Assembly (NCBI GenBank): GCA_015665275.1
Contig: JADFAL010000008.1
Span: 32,094-96,093, forward strand
Direction of reading: 5' to 3'
Origin: Flavobacteriales bacterium
GTDB taxonomy: Bacteria; Bacteroidota; Bacteroidia; Flavobacteriales_D; Crocinitomicaceae
DNA: 64,000 bases
Made by a program: the position numbers and the translations under genes. The notes under the pieces are model-generated. The model did not search any database and had not been told where the DNA came from. It saw only the letters and a list, made by a program, of their open reading frames with translations. Below are positions 9,499 to 18,800 of the stretch, one piece after another (position 1 is the stretch's first letter; each line of letters starts with the position of its first letter).

Positions 9499-10008
9499 TT
9501 AAAGCGAACCTTTAGGAGTGACTTTGTATTTCACTGGCCCGTCAATTTTGTCTGTAATTAAAAAGATGTACGGCTGCGTTAAAACGGTAATTGCTGCTCC
9601 TTGAGGCGATGATAACGACAGGTGCAATATATAGGATTTAGCCCCATCTGCTTGTATCTGCATTAAACTCTCGGCAGTTAATGAATATCCTCCAGTAGAA
9701 CGAACAGGTTGAAAATACGCCACGATAGATTGTTTGCCGAAGTCTACATCACTCTCATCTAGATCATCCAAAGCACTGGTCACGTGATCGACTGAATTCA
9801 TTTTTTTGCAGATCGCATTTAACTCTTTTTGCGAATTACAAACGACAATAGATTCTTCAATTCCCTCGGAACCGCCCCCCATAAGGTCACCGCTTTGAAT
9901 CAACTCAATATCAAACGATTTTGTTCCGTCCTTACCGTCTTTCATAGATTTACACGAAACTAAGATTATGGAGATCAATATCAACGCTAAGAAAGATGCT
10001 TTTTTCAT
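9499..10008 (-). CDS. Lipoprotein with PrcB-like domain
   Basis: The 169-aa protein has a lipoprotein signal peptide ending at LVSC (Cys 19). The C-terminal half has the features of the PrcB/C-terminal 'protease complex' domain: the VAYFQPVRSTGGYSL segment matches the family's hydrophobic strand plus STGGY, and a terminal strand ends VKYKVTPKG. PrcB-like domains accompany proteases in other bacteria, but no protease is adjacent here. Outer- or inner-membrane attachment is expected. Confidence 0.75.
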   Translation of the reverse strand: MKKASFLALILISIILVSCKSMKDGKDGTKSFDIELIQSGDLMGGGSEGIEESIVVCNSQKELNAICKKMNSVDHVTSALDDLDESDVDFGKQSIVAYFQPVRSTGGYSLTAESLMQIQADGAKSYILHLSLSSPQGAAITVLTQPYIFLITDKIDGPVKYKVTPKGSL

Positions 10009-10219
10009 GTGCTGCTTTTTAATTCAATTGCTATAATACAAGTAACAAGCCAAAAAAAGGGCCAAAAAACCTTTTTTTACCTTAACAATAGTATGACTTT
10101 CTTGTAATCCTCGTCCATCCCACTCTTTTATTCATTGATTTCTAACAAATTATAAAACGCAACGTCCCAGTGCAACGAAAGAGATAGTGACGGCGTTATC
10201 AAGGAAACAATCGTACTAC

Positions 10220-10751
10220 ATGAAATTACTTTGTACCATATCTTTTCTATTTTGTCTTAGTCTATTATTCGGTCAACCCTGCTCCTGCCTTAAGCTTGAA
10301 GGCGGCTTTAATAGGTGCAGGCTTGTTGATGACCCTTCCTTCTTTCGGTTCAGAAACACCGGAACGGCAGCCAAAGATTGACCTGATCTCGACAATCACT
10401 AATTCAGACACATCCGAAGAAGTTGGAGATCCACCTGGAAAAAGGAAGGTATCCATTGTAGCCTTAAATGAAAGTCGAGGGATTCCAATGGAAGACGTGA
10501 AATTCAATTTCCTCAATAAAGAGAGAAAAGTTGTTTTCTATGCTACCACGGATGAAGAAGGACTTATTTCAATAAAGGAAAGTAAACTTCAGAAAAAAGG
10601 GATTGCATTTATTCAAGTTGAAGGAACTGAAGACTACGATACGATGATAATTCCGTATGAAGGGGAAGAAATCAGAATTGTCGCTAATATTCAGGTGAAA
10701 TTCATGGAGTACATGATCATTGGCATGGTGGAGCACGACAATCTTCGCTAG
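10220..10751 (+). pseudogene. Chimeric remnant of the 8717-9454 family
   Basis: A signal peptide (MKLLCTISFLFCLSLLFG, ATG at 10220) runs in one frame and is followed, in a different frame, by NPAPALSLKAALIGAGLLMT and a ~130-residue regulatory-like domain ending at 10751. The second part aligns with the region around NLLPTMNLRAVALGFGILVT of the 8717-9454 protein, and the similarity begins upstream of the first usable start (TTG at 10296). The 532-base span is one base off a multiple of three. The N-terminal Cys module is absent. This is best read as a deletion that joined a foreign signal peptide to a paralogue's tail, with a frame break. A short protein from TTG 10296 could still be made. Confidence 0.6.
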
Positions 10752-10888
10752 TTTTTCTTACCTCTGCGACAGCGTTCGCTACAATACTTTACTTCGTCCC
10801 AATTACTTGCCCACTTCTTGCGCCACTTAAATGGTTTATCACAAGTAGCACATTGTTTTTCGGGTAGATGAACCTTATGATGCGCCAT
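10748..10888 (-). CDS. DUF2256 small zinc-ribbon-like protein
   Basis: A 46-aa gene starts at 10888. The protein begins [11 protein letters not shown] and has the DUF2256 pattern: [25 protein letters not shown]. Four cysteines form two CxxC-like pairs suited to one zinc ion. It overlaps the 3' end of the photolyase gene by 14 bases and so is the last gene of the light-response operon. DUF2256 genes commonly accompany cryptochrome/photolyase genes; the biochemical role is not known to me. Its stop overlaps the end of the convergent remnant by four bases. Confidence 0.9.
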   Translation of the reverse strand: MAHHKVHLPEKQCATCDKPFKWRKKWASNWDEVKYCSERCRRGKKN

Positions 10889-12347
10889 TTCGTTTTCCGG
10901 GTTTTACATGCAGCGCTAGGATACGTTTTTTCTCTTCTTGCACCTCTTTCATTTTTCTGTGCCCCCAAATTTTGGATCTGGCCTGACGACCGCTTTCCTC
11001 TAAATTCACGAGTGGTTCTGGGTATTTTTCACCCAATTTGAAATCATACATCTCTTGCTCGAACGGAGTCATCGTCCATGGTTCGTGAATAAATTCGGCA
11101 GGACACTCTCTTAATTCCGGCACCCAAGTTCGAATGAAACTACCTTTGGGATCGTGGTCTTTGGATTGCTTCACTGGATTATAGATGCGAACGGTATTCA
11201 CACCCGTGGTTCCGGCCTGCATCTGAAATTGCGTGTAGTGAATGCCCGGTTCATAATCCAAAAAGAGCCGAGCGATATGATAAACGCCATCGCGCCAATC
11301 CTGATCTAAATGATGGCAAAAGAAAGATACCAACATCGAGCGCATTCGGAAATTAATCCAGCCAGTTTGGCGCAATGCTCGCATACACGCATCCACTAAT
11401 GGATATCCAGTTTTTCCGTTTTCCCATGCCTTGATGAATGCTTCGTTCTGATCGTGCTCGAGCAATTCATACCCCTTGTTGACGCAAATTGTCTCATACG
11501 AACATTCGGCTTCGAATTTCTGAATGAAATGACTGCGCCATTGCAACCGCATTAAAAAGGCTCTGTACGCCCGTTTGTTGTTTTCATAATTTGGATGAAA
11601 TCGGACATAGTGAAAGATTTGCCGTACACTTAAATTCCCCCAAGCAAGATATGGAGACAAGCGCGAACTCGACTTTCTACTGAATTCCGGTTTGGAAATA
11701 TGCCGTTGATAATTCCTACCTCGATCCGTAGCAAACGAATACAAATAATTCCAGCCAGCCCGCTCACCTCCCGGTTGCATTTGATGGTCTTTCACAGAAA
11801 TTTGCGCTAAAAAGTCCACTGGCAGTTCAAAATCCTTGCTTTGCCATTCCACTCCCGTCATGTTGAAATCATTCTCGATAATAGATTCACCAATGTAATC
11901 GAACCAATGATCTTCCCAACCCTTCCGGCTCCTAGATGCTCGAATAACTCCGTCTTTTTCTACATCCACCCATTGCACCTTGTTCTTTTCAAAAATCGAT
12001 GCAACTTCCTTATCTATATTCCACGTGTGTTGCGTTCCAGACTCTTGATAGCTGAATACCTGCTTCACATCAAACGCTTCGCAAAGGGATTGAAAAATAG
12101 CGGATGATGATCCGTAACATACTGTAACTTGATGTCCCGTAATCTCCAAACTTCGGTTCATTTCCATCAACGACTGATATATGAAACGATGATGCCGGGG
12201 TGCCATATCTTTGTAGTTGACAATCTCTTCATCAAATATGTACAATAACACTACCGGTAGATTTCCGTTAGATGCCAGTTTGAGTGGCTCATGATCTTGG
12301 GTGCGAAGGTCGCGCTTAAACCAAACTATGTTGATGGCCTCACGCAA
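10875..12347 (-). CDS. Cryptochrome/DNA photolyase family protein
   Basis: The 490-aa protein has the complete photolyase layout. An N-terminal alpha/beta antenna domain (residues ~6-135) starts with [12 protein letters not shown]. The helical FAD-binding domain (~210-460) contains [14 protein letters not shown], the MRLQWRSHF helix, [17 protein letters not shown], the [10 protein letters not shown] segment, and the terminal [19 protein letters not shown] and [14 protein letters not shown] motifs. It would repair UV photoproducts or act as a blue-light receptor; sequence reading alone does not separate CPD, 6-4 and cryptochrome classes. It overlaps the upstream photolyase-like gene by eight bases and the downstream DUF2256 gene by 14. 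Confidence 0.93.
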   Translation of the reverse strand: MREAINIVWFKRDLRTQDHEPLKLASNGNLPVVLLYIFDEEIVNYKDMAPRHHRFIYQSLMEMNRSLEITGHQVTVCYGSSSAIFQSLCEAFDVKQVFSYQESGTQHTWNIDKEVASIFEKNKVQWVDVEKDGVIRASRSRKGWEDHWFDYIGESIIENDFNMTGVEWQSKDFELPVDFLAQISVKDHQMQPGGERAGWNYLYSFATDRGRNYQRHISKPEFSRKSSSRLSPYLAWGNLSVRQIFHYVRFHPNYENNKRAYRAFLMRLQWRSHFIQKFEAECSYETICVNKGYELLEHDQNEAFIKAWENGKTGYPLVDACMRALRQTGWINFRMRSMLVSFFCHHLDQDWRDGVYHIARLFLDYEPGIHYTQFQMQAGTTGVNTVRIYNPVKQSKDHDPKGSFIRTWVPELRECPAEFIHEPWTMTPFEQEMYDFKLGEKYPEPLVNLEESGRQARSKIWGHRKMKEVQEEKKRILALHVKPGKRNGAS

Positions 12348-13419
12348 TTTCTGGCAGTACTTTTTTAAGTTCTTTCCAGTAACGGAAGAAGGATTTTTCT
12401 AGTGGAATTTCAGGATGCAACCAATCTCTGCTTTCACGAATTCCCGAAAAATGAGACGAAAACGGATGCTCTTTGAAGTAAATATCGCCCTTGACTTGTT
12501 GACGCAGCGTGGCGAAAGAACCGACGTAAATTTGAATCTCGGGGATGTTCTTGGAAAGTTCCAATACGAATTGGATCGTTTTTGAACCTAAGGGATATTC
12601 TATAAAATGATCAGGCTCTAATAGCAACACTCGATTTGCATTGATGTCTGAATGCCAATTTGGATCGAGATTGTAATGGGTATAAAGGAGTGTTGGCAAC
12701 TCGGGGTTTAAGGCTGCATTGGATTTGGGCAATTCTGTAATCACATCCATTTGAACTTCTGGTTCCAATATTTCAGGTACTGGCATATCAGTAATTCTTT
12801 CATAGGAAACGTCAAGAAAGGTGCCCCTTTGTTCGCTGTCAAAATATTTGTTGATGTTGTCCTGATTGGCATAATACCTTTTCGAACTGTTGGTACCCGC
12901 CACCCATTGCCAGCTCAATGCATTGCTGCCCCAATCGGCATCCAATAGATGTGCATACATCCAACGTGCGCCTTCTTTCCAATAAGACTGGCCCACGTTA
13001 CATACGATAGACGCTACATACATACGCATGTGGTTGTGCATATATCCCGTTTCGTATAACTCTTTTATAGCATCATCAACCGCACGAATGCCCGTTTTTG
13101 CACGAACGATTGCTTCTGGCATTTCAAAATGACTCAATCTATCTTGTGGGTGTAAAATGTCCTCGTCAATATTCTGTACTTGCCAAACCCGCTGCCAATA
13201 ATCTCTCCAGGCCAACTCCTGAACAAATTTTTCAAAGGGTCGAATCGTATCAAATCGTTCTAAGAGACTTTCATAAATCATGCGCGTGCTTAGAACGCCT
13301 CGAGAAATATAGGGAGACAACCTAGAAACGGATCCCGATTTGTAATTTCTTGAAGCTACATAACTGCGTGGGTCGAAAGCGTCTACCAATTTTAATATGT
13401 CCTTGTATTGTGTTACCAA
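12340..13419 (-). CDS. FAD-binding photolyase-like protein lacking N-terminal antenna domain
   Basis: This 359-aa protein starts directly with the photolyase helical domain: [15 protein letters not shown] near residue 30, [12 protein letters not shown] near 67, then [17 protein letters not shown], and [23 protein letters not shown] near 170-190. It lacks the usual N-terminal alpha/beta antenna domain. Instead, ~125 residues follow the FAD domain and contain [10 protein letters not shown] and [11 protein letters not shown], which look like alternating strands and helices. The family is found next to photolyases in Bacteroidetes; its biochemical function is not established to my knowledge. It overlaps both neighbours by seven to eight bases, so it is translationally coupled in the operon. 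Confidence 0.85.
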   Translation of the reverse strand: MVTQYKDILKLVDAFDPRSYVASRNYKSGSVSRLSPYISRGVLSTRMIYESLLERFDTIRPFEKFVQELAWRDYWQRVWQVQNIDEDILHPQDRLSHFEMPEAIVRAKTGIRAVDDAIKELYETGYMHNHMRMYVASIVCNVGQSYWKEGARWMYAHLLDADWGSNALSWQWVAGTNSSKRYYANQDNINKYFDSEQRGTFLDVSYERITDMPVPEILEPEVQMDVITELPKSNAALNPELPTLLYTHYNLDPNWHSDINANRVLLLEPDHFIEYPLGSKTIQFVLELSKNIPEIQIYVGSFATLRQQVKGDIYFKEHPFSSHFSGIRESRDWLHPEIPLEKSFFRYWKELKKVLPEIA

Positions 13420-13688
13420 CGTTTCGAAACTTTATTGTTTGAAATATTTCGCTGGCGAGAACATTTAAATCGATCGATTTCTTTGGACCTTTTCTTAAGA
13501 TGCTTACTACTCGTTCCACTTTCAACGCGTTTGCGCCATAGGATGTAACTCGAACGTTTGAGTTGCGTTCGCATTATTTTTTTCACGTCATTCTCACGCA
13601 GGCCGAATTGCAGGAAAATCGCATCGAAGGGTGTTCGATCTTCCCAGGCCATTTCGATCACACGGTCTATATCAGGCTCCTGCTTCAT
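13413..13688 (-). CDS. TIGR03643-family (DUF2805) small protein
   Basis: The 91-aa protein carries the family core IEMAWEDRTPFDAI, FGLRENDVKKIMR, and SSYILWRKRVESG, which looks like a helix-turn-helix-type fold. The C-terminal ~25 residues are basic and poorly conserved. It overlaps the upstream Lacal_2735 gene by 17 bases and the downstream photolyase-like gene by seven. Genes of this family are regular neighbours of photolyase genes; a role in light-response regulation is only inferred. Confidence 0.88.
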   Translation of the reverse strand: MKQEPDIDRVIEMAWEDRTPFDAIFLQFGLRENDVKKIMRTQLKRSSYILWRKRVESGTSSKHLKKRSKEIDRFKCSRQRNISNNKVSKRW

Positions 13689-13854
13689 TGGCTTCGATTG
13701 CTTTGATTTTATCCAAAACTTTCTCTGCTTCTGCCATAATTCTGTCGGCTTCGGTACGATTGCTCGTGCTCATCTGTTTCGACTCCTCCAACAGCTTCAT
13801 GTACTTGGCATTCAGCTTCTCTTTCTCTGATTTCTTCTTGAACAATCCTAACAT
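13672..13854 (-). CDS. Lacal_2735-family small protein
   Basis: This 60-aa protein opens with MLGLFKKKSEKEKL and continues as a charged helix with the STSNR segment, matching the flavobacterial Lacal_2735 type. It has no membrane segment. It lies four bases after the SDR stop and overlaps TIGR03643. Function is unknown; its constant place in photolyase operons links it to light or UV response. Confidence 0.82.
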   Translation of the reverse strand: MLGLFKKKSEKEKLNAKYMKLLEESKQMSTSNRTEADRIMAEAEKVLDKIKAIEANEAGA

Positions 13855-13858
13855 AACT

Positions 13859-14551
13859 CTACATATTTAAGGTGGATCGACCTCCGTCCACATGAATCAC
13901 TTGTCCGCTTATCCATGACGCTTCTTCTGATAACAAAAACGCAATGGTATTGGCGATATCTTCGGGCTCCCCCACACGACCTAATGGATGTGCTTTCCCG
14001 TGGGCTTCTTTCTTTTCTTCCGTATTGATTAATCTTCCAGCTAACTGAGTATCAGTAAGGGAGGGCGCTACGCAATTCACACGCACATGAGGAGCCAATT
14101 CAGCCGCGAGCGCTTTGGTCATTCCCTCAACGGCACCTTTAGAAATAGCTACTTGTGTATGGTATGCGAAACCGCGTTGAACTGCTACTGTAGAAACGAA
14201 GACAACGGATGCATCCGAAGCATTTCTAAGTGCTTTTACATTTGCCTGAACTGCTTTCAAACCACCAGTAACTTGGAGGCGAATGTCATCTAAGATTTCA
14301 TCTTCCGAAAAGCGGTGAAAGGGTTTTAGGTTAATGGAGCCCGGACAATAGACAATTCCATCCAACGTTTCCGGCAAGGAAATCGTGGATGTAGAATCAT
14401 TCAGTGCATCAAACGATACGTATGTTACATTATTGGCCGGAGCCGGTTCATTTGAGAAGTACGTTCCTATAACGTTTGAATTCTCTCCCAACATCACTGC
14501 TAATGCTCTACCAATACCGCTAGAGGCACCGATTACGAGGTAGTTTTTCAT
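13859..14551 (-). CDS. SDR-family oxidoreductase, catalytic Tyr replaced
   Basis: The 230-aa protein has the Rossmann glycine motif GASSGIGRA (residues 8-16), the catalytic-serine strand VVFVSTVA, and the C-terminal PEDIANTIAFLLSEEASWISGQVIHVDGG typical of SDRs in shortened form. In the usual YxxxK site the Lys is present (AISKGAVEG), but the residue four before it is Val; the nearest Tyr is eight before. So it may bind a nucleotide without normal SDR catalysis, or use an altered mechanism. It is the first gene of the photolyase operon, directly behind the 14579-14608 inverted repeat. Confidence 0.88.
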   Translation of the reverse strand: MKNYLVIGASSGIGRALAVMLGENSNVIGTYFSNEPAPANNVTYVSFDALNDSTSTISLPETLDGIVYCPGSINLKPFHRFSEDEILDDIRLQVTGGLKAVQANVKALRNASDASVVFVSTVAVQRGFAYHTQVAISKGAVEGMTKALAAELAPHVRVNCVAPSLTDTQLAGRLINTEEKKEAHGKAHPLGRVGEPEDIANTIAFLLSEEASWISGQVIHVDGGRSTLNM

Positions 14552-14578
14552 CCCTTAATTTTTCCTAAAAATACGGTT

Positions 14579-14608
14579 TGTTTAACTTTTATCCAAAAAC
14601 GTTAAACA
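14579..14608 (-). promoter_or_regulatory. Candidate operator of the photolyase operon (inverted repeat)
   Basis: TGTTTAAC at 14579-14586 and GTTAAACA at 14601-14608 are perfect 8-bp inverted arms separated by 14 bases, so their centres are 22 bases apart. They lie about 28 bases upstream of the SDR start. The form suits a dimeric repressor or activator, for example a MerR/CarH-type light regulator, but the binding protein is not in this window. Confidence 0.55.
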
Positions 14609-14662
14609 TTTTTGTGAAATTGAATATTGACTCCTCTTTATATTTCAATGCAAATAGTCGTT

Positions 14663-15790
14663 TTAGAACATTTCCCATTCACGACTTTGAGCTCGGCGCT
14701 TCCGTTTTCTTGTCGTATCGTCCAGCGAAATTCCTTGAATGGATTGCATAATGTCTTCGTTTACCGTTGCCCACTGGTAATAGCTGTGTTCTGTAAAGCC
14801 CTTTACAATAGCTGAGCAATCGATTTGATGCACTTTGTTATGAACCATTGCTGGACGTGCATTACCGGTGTGTCCCAAACGATCACCAAAATACTTCGTG
14901 TATTCTGAGAAATGCATAGCTACGTCACCATCGTTGTAATAAATCGATACGCGGTTGCCCATTTCGTGCAAACGGTTAAATGAGCTTTTTTCCATGGCAT
15001 CGTCTCGAACGTCGGGTGCACACAAGAAAATTTGATCAAAAATACGCGGCAATGTTCCTCCGGAATACCCCAAAACTTTAGAAGCCAAAGCATTCTCTAA
15101 TACATAATTCCCCATGGAATGGCACAACAAATGGATTTTACTATCACATACACGCTCCTCACTATTCTCAGAATGCCTCTTCAAAGTAGATAAGAAATCG
15201 CGTAATTTTAGAATCCCGCGCCCCACTGACTTGGCAGAGTCGCGTGCATCGGATCGATCGGATTTATACGCTGCAAAAGGCATATTACTTCCATTGGAAG
15301 GCCAACTAAAGAGGATGACCTTTACTTCTTTATCGCCATTCTTTCGTTTCGAATTTAGCACAAACTCCAACGACAATGCCGACGCCACGGCATCTTCCCA
15401 ATCTACTGCATATCCATGCATGAAGAGAACCACATCATTGTTATCCATCATATGATTCTTGATGTCTCGGAAGAATCGTGTGGATGAGTTATTCTCAAAA
15501 TCTACTGGGCCTTCGGTTGACAAATCTTTGTAGGCATTAATGGTACTTCCTTTTTTCACCATTTTCGAAAGTTTCGCTGTCATTCCCTCACCATCACCGA
15601 CTCTATTTCCTTTGAATTTCTCTTTGAGGAATTCATTGACCGTGTTCTCGTAGTATTCAACCGTTACCTCTCCGAAACGTAAATTTTCGTGCCCGTCTGA
15701 GCTAAATTTCTTTCCATATCCATCTGGGTTCCATCGGTCTCTTCCTTCATGTTTGCGATTGGTTGCAAAGTAGATTTGTGTCTTTTTCAT
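14663..15790 (-). CDS. Alpha/beta hydrolase, DUF900-like
   Basis: The 375-aa protein starts MKKTQIYFATNRKH, a signature of DUF900-type hydrolases. A central alpha/beta core follows: VVLFMHGYAVDWEDAV (strand and oxyanion region, near 120), a VKVILFSWPSNG strand, and the nucleophile elbow CHSMGN (Ser) near 220. A later acidic and His residue presumably complete the triad (for example in VSIYYNDGDVAM and the HNKVH segment). No signal peptide is evident, so it is cytoplasmic. The substrate is unknown. It is divergent from the membrane-protein gene at 15920. Confidence 0.87.
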   Translation of the reverse strand: MKKTQIYFATNRKHEGRDRWNPDGYGKKFSSDGHENLRFGEVTVEYYENTVNEFLKEKFKGNRVGDGEGMTAKLSKMVKKGSTINAYKDLSTEGPVDFENNSSTRFFRDIKNHMMDNNDVVLFMHGYAVDWEDAVASALSLEFVLNSKRKNGDKEVKVILFSWPSNGSNMPFAAYKSDRSDARDSAKSVGRGILKLRDFLSTLKRHSENSEERVCDSKIHLLCHSMGNYVLENALASKVLGYSGGTLPRIFDQIFLCAPDVRDDAMEKSSFNRLHEMGNRVSIYYNDGDVAMHFSEYTKYFGDRLGHTGNARPAMVHNKVHQIDCSAIVKGFTEHSYYQWATVNEDIMQSIQGISLDDTTRKRKRRAQSREWEMF

Positions 15791-15919
15791 ATCAATAGTG
15801 TTGTTGGTATTAAGTGTACATTTTTTTTGTATGATTGGGCAGGTAGCGGAAGGTGGAAGGTCATGGGAAAGATTGATTTTGTTTTGAACCTACTTGCCGG
15901 GTATTTGTACATTGTAACG

Positions 15920-17092
15920 ATGATGGCAAAGATTATAGAAAGGCGGATACTGATTCTTAGAATCGTAGTCTGCCTTTTTTTCGTTTTGGGAGTTTCGCTC
16001 TCCTTCAAGGTTTGGCATTCAGACCGGATATTTCCATTACTTCCTGTATTTGATTGGATTCCTTCTTCTTCGATTGATTTTTCAAAGTTTCTAGCTATGA
16101 TTCTGAGCTTTGGCTTATTGATTGGAGCCTTCGTTCGATCGCGTAGTTACTTCATCGGTTTCTTTGCATTGTTGCTGTTTCTGCTCTTGCAGGATCAAAT
16201 GCGATGGCAACCGTGGGTGTATATTTACGTGGCTTTTTTAGTTCCATTCGCGCTTTGGAAACGTACCGACGAGCGTTTGCTTCCTTACTTTCAGTTTCTC
16301 TTGATCGGTGTTTATTTATGGAGTGGCGCATACAAATTTGGCGGTTCTTTTATTGAACTTACGTGGGATAAAATGTTGCGGACAATTCTTTTCATTGACG
16401 ATCCATCAACGCGCCAATCGCTGCACTTTTTGGGATATGGTATTCCGATAATTGAAATCCTCATTGCAGCTGGACTCTTCTTTAAAAAGTCACGTCATTT
16501 GGCCATTTTGTTTGCGATTGCCACACACGTTGTCATTCTCATTTACGTGATTACAAATCAACAGAATTCAGTTATTTATCCATGGAATTTCGCGATGATC
16601 TTTCTGGTGATTTTATGCTTCTATAAGACAGAGAATTCGATGTCCCTCTGGACTTCGAGCCTGTCGAGAAGCCAAGAACTTTCAAAAAAACTGAAACTTC
16701 AAATTGCATCAGGTGCACTGTTTTTTGTGTTATTGCCGGCTTTGAATCCCTTGGGATTGTGGGATAATTACCTATCGTTTAAGCTGTATTCCGGAACGAA
16801 TGGAGCGTTTTGCGTTGGGCTGGATAAAGATCAATACAAGAAGGTAGATCCCGCTTTGTACGATTACTTTTGGGTGGTGGAAAAACCGAATGGAAAGTAT
16901 TGGATTTATGTAAATCTTTGGGCGCTGGATGAGTTGAATGTGGCGTTTTATCCTGAGGAGCCCACCTTTCGGGAATTGGCAAGATCATTTTGCGATGGAG
17001 CTATTCCCGAGGAGAAATTAGAGTTTGTGATTTTCAAAGATGGTTTTAAGCGGAAAGGGGCGAAGGTGCTAAATTGCGCGAACTGCCAATGA
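15920..17092 (+). CDS. Polytopic membrane protein, HTTM-like
   Basis: The protein (about 390 aa) has eight or more hydrophobic helices and a soluble C-terminal ~100 residues. The segment GVYLWSGAYKFGGSFIELTWDKML resembles the HTTM/vitamin-K-carboxylase-like membrane family, but the match is weak. The start is uncertain: ATGs at 15920 and 15923 follow a TATTTG promoter-like sequence, while ATG 15863 has a GGAAGG-type leader. A 26-base copy of the dispersed repeat family (16648-16673) is inserted in frame between two membrane segments and encodes TSSLSRS. The protein ends CANCQ, with two nearby cysteines. Confidence 0.72.
   Translation: MMAKIIERRILILRIVVCLFFVLGVSLSFKVWHSDRIFPLLPVFDWIPSSSIDFSKFLAMILSFGLLIGAFVRSRSYFIGFFALLLFLLLQDQMRWQPWVYIYVAFLVPFALWKRTDERLLPYFQFLLIGVYLWSGAYKFGGSFIELTWDKMLRTILFIDDPSTRQSLHFLGYGIPIIEILIAAGLFFKKSRHLAILFAIATHVVILIYVITNQQNSVIYPWNFAMIFLVILCFYKTENSMSLWTSSLSRSQELSKKLKLQIASGALFFVLLPALNPLGLWDNYLSFKLYSGTNGAFCVGLDKDQYKKVDPALYDYFWVVEKPNGKYWIYVNLWALDELNVAFYPEEPTFRELARSFCDGAIPEEKLEFVIFKDGFKRKGAKVLNCANCQ
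16648..16673 (+). repeat. Family-1 dispersed palindromic repeat inside a membrane-protein gene
   Basis: The sequence around GGACTTCGAGCCTGTCGAG is nearly the complement of the elements in murC (23173) and murG (24861). It falls in a loop between transmembrane helices and keeps the frame. Confidence 0.75.
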
Positions 17093-17094
17093 TA

Positions 17095-18535
17095 TCAATT
17101 CGTACGATGTACTTTACGTGTTGTACCATCTGAGTATATTTCAATGTATGTCTCATCAGTAGAAGGAACGATTTCTTGCCCTAGTACATTTACTGTTTTT
17201 ATGACTTTCTTGTTGGTCGAAACATCCATTGCGGTAAGGCTCAAGGTAGATCCAATCTTTACCGCCCAATAGTCCAATAAGTTAGGATCGCCGACAACAT
17301 CATGGTCATCCGATTGAGTGGTACCAAACAACACCAAGCCGCCATCATCTGTGATATCTATCGAACCGAAGCGCTCCTCGCCAGACCCTCCTAAAATTTT
17401 ATCGTGAAGTATTTCTCCGTTGGAATCCAAAGTGAGCAACCACATATCTTCATGGTTAATCGTAGGAAAATTATACGTTTCACCAGCCGCCACAATGCGT
17501 CCGTCAGGAAATTGATTCACATGAAAAATCTTATTCCATTGATCGTTTCCTAAAGTTTTGTCCCACATAATATTACCTTGTGAATTGATCTTCACCAACC
17601 ATCCGTCTATACCATCAAAATATTCTGAAACATCGCCGTCACGTGATAAGGTATATCCGCCTATAACAAAACCTCCATCGCTTGTCTCAACAATACTTTG
17701 GGCATGATCTTGACGCGTACCACCATACCGTTCTTTCCCATATGAGCGTGCCGAACATATCCAACATTACCACCCAATAATCACTCTCACCGATAACTGC
17801 TGAAATATCTCCATCCGCCTGTCCAACCGTCCCAACAATGATATATCCCCCAAGACTAGTTTGCAATATATCGCTTGGACTTTCGGATTGCGAGCTGCCT
17901 AATGATTTCTGCCATTCGAGATTTCCATCAGTATCGAGTTTTACTACCCAGAAATCAGAGAATCCATTGTTCCCAGTAACATCCAGATCGTTTGAATTGC
18001 TAGAAGCAGCAAGGATAAACCCCAGGTCGTCAGTTTCTCGCACAACCAAGGCACCGTCATATTGAGATCCACCGTAACTTTTCTCCCAAACAATGCTGCC
18101 TGAAGCGTTTAATTTCACTACCCAGGCGTCAACATTCCCATTGTTCGATGAAACATCTCCATCATTGGATCTTGCGGAGCCAACTGCTAAGCAGCCACCG
18201 TCGTAGGTTGCTGTAATACCATATGGGTAATCAAATTGAGACCCGCCCAGTGACCGCTCCCATTCCATAGCGCCTGAGGCATTCAACTTCACAACCCAGT
18301 AATCAAACCCTCCGTTGTTTCCTGTTACATCACCACTATTCGTTCTGGTAGCGCCTACGAAATAATACCCGCCGTCGGTCGCTTGCACCAAGTCTCCCTC
18401 GTTATCCCAATCTGTACTCCCATAAAGATGTTGCCATTCTATGATCTGAGATTGAGCATAAGACATACTGAAACAAAACAGTGCAAAACTAAATTGTAAT
18501 ATGATTTTCTGAGATCGTGTTGAAATTCTGAACAT
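17095..18535 (-). pseudogene. Secreted beta-propeller-like repeat protein, frameshifted
   Basis: A signal peptide (FALFCFSMSYAQ) is followed by about seven units of ~57 residues with the pattern W-x4-GGS-x2-D, DGG-x6-G, S-x-DGDV, and DYWVVKL. The frame breaks near 17728-17729: the first part ends in a short out-of-frame tail (WWYASRSCPKYC), while the original frame continues as YGGTRQDHAQSIVETSDGG in the +1 phase. Removing one C of the CC pair restores a 479-codon gene; the span is 1441 bases, one more than a multiple of three. The C-terminus has YIEIYSDGTTRK, the same tail type as the 50952-51836 protein. A recent mutation or a base-call error is possible. Confidence 0.8.
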
Positions 18536-18678
18536 GTAAAATCCATTGGTGGATATCCGAAAGTTACCACATGTTGCCGGCTGAAGCTATTAACCTTCAT
18601 ATTAAATGAACATGATTATCATAACTCAATGCTTATGAGAAATACTTGCATGCTCTTGATCTCCAAACTACCGACGAA

Positions 18679-18706
18679 AAAACCCCGACGTTTCCATCGG
18701 GGTTTT
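18679..18706 (-). terminator. Terminator downstream of the dcw/yqeY operon
   Basis: AAAACCCCGA at 18679-18688 pairs perfectly with TCGGGGTTTT at 18697-18706 around an eight-base loop. On the minus strand a T tract follows the stem. It lies ~95 bases after the YqeY stop and probably ends the division cluster transcript. Confidence 0.85.
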
Positions 18707-18800
18707 ACAACTATAAAATACGTGCTGACCGCAGTCAGCTAGTTCTGATGATCCCTCTCAGAACTTGCCCTGAAGTTTCCATCAGAGCGGGTAGAATTCA

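Noticed and set aside
10052-10078. A-rich/T-rich hairpin (AAAAAAAGG / CCTTTTTTT) as a terminator
   Set aside because: The stem has only two G:C pairs and lies upstream of the lipoprotein start, not after a gene. It is more likely part of AT-rich promoter DNA.
10187-10381. A 64-codon frame (ATG 10187 or 10220) as a complete secreted peptide
   Set aside because: Only its signal peptide looks real. The rest is an out-of-frame reading of the region homologous to the 8717-9454 protein, so it is treated as part of the remnant.
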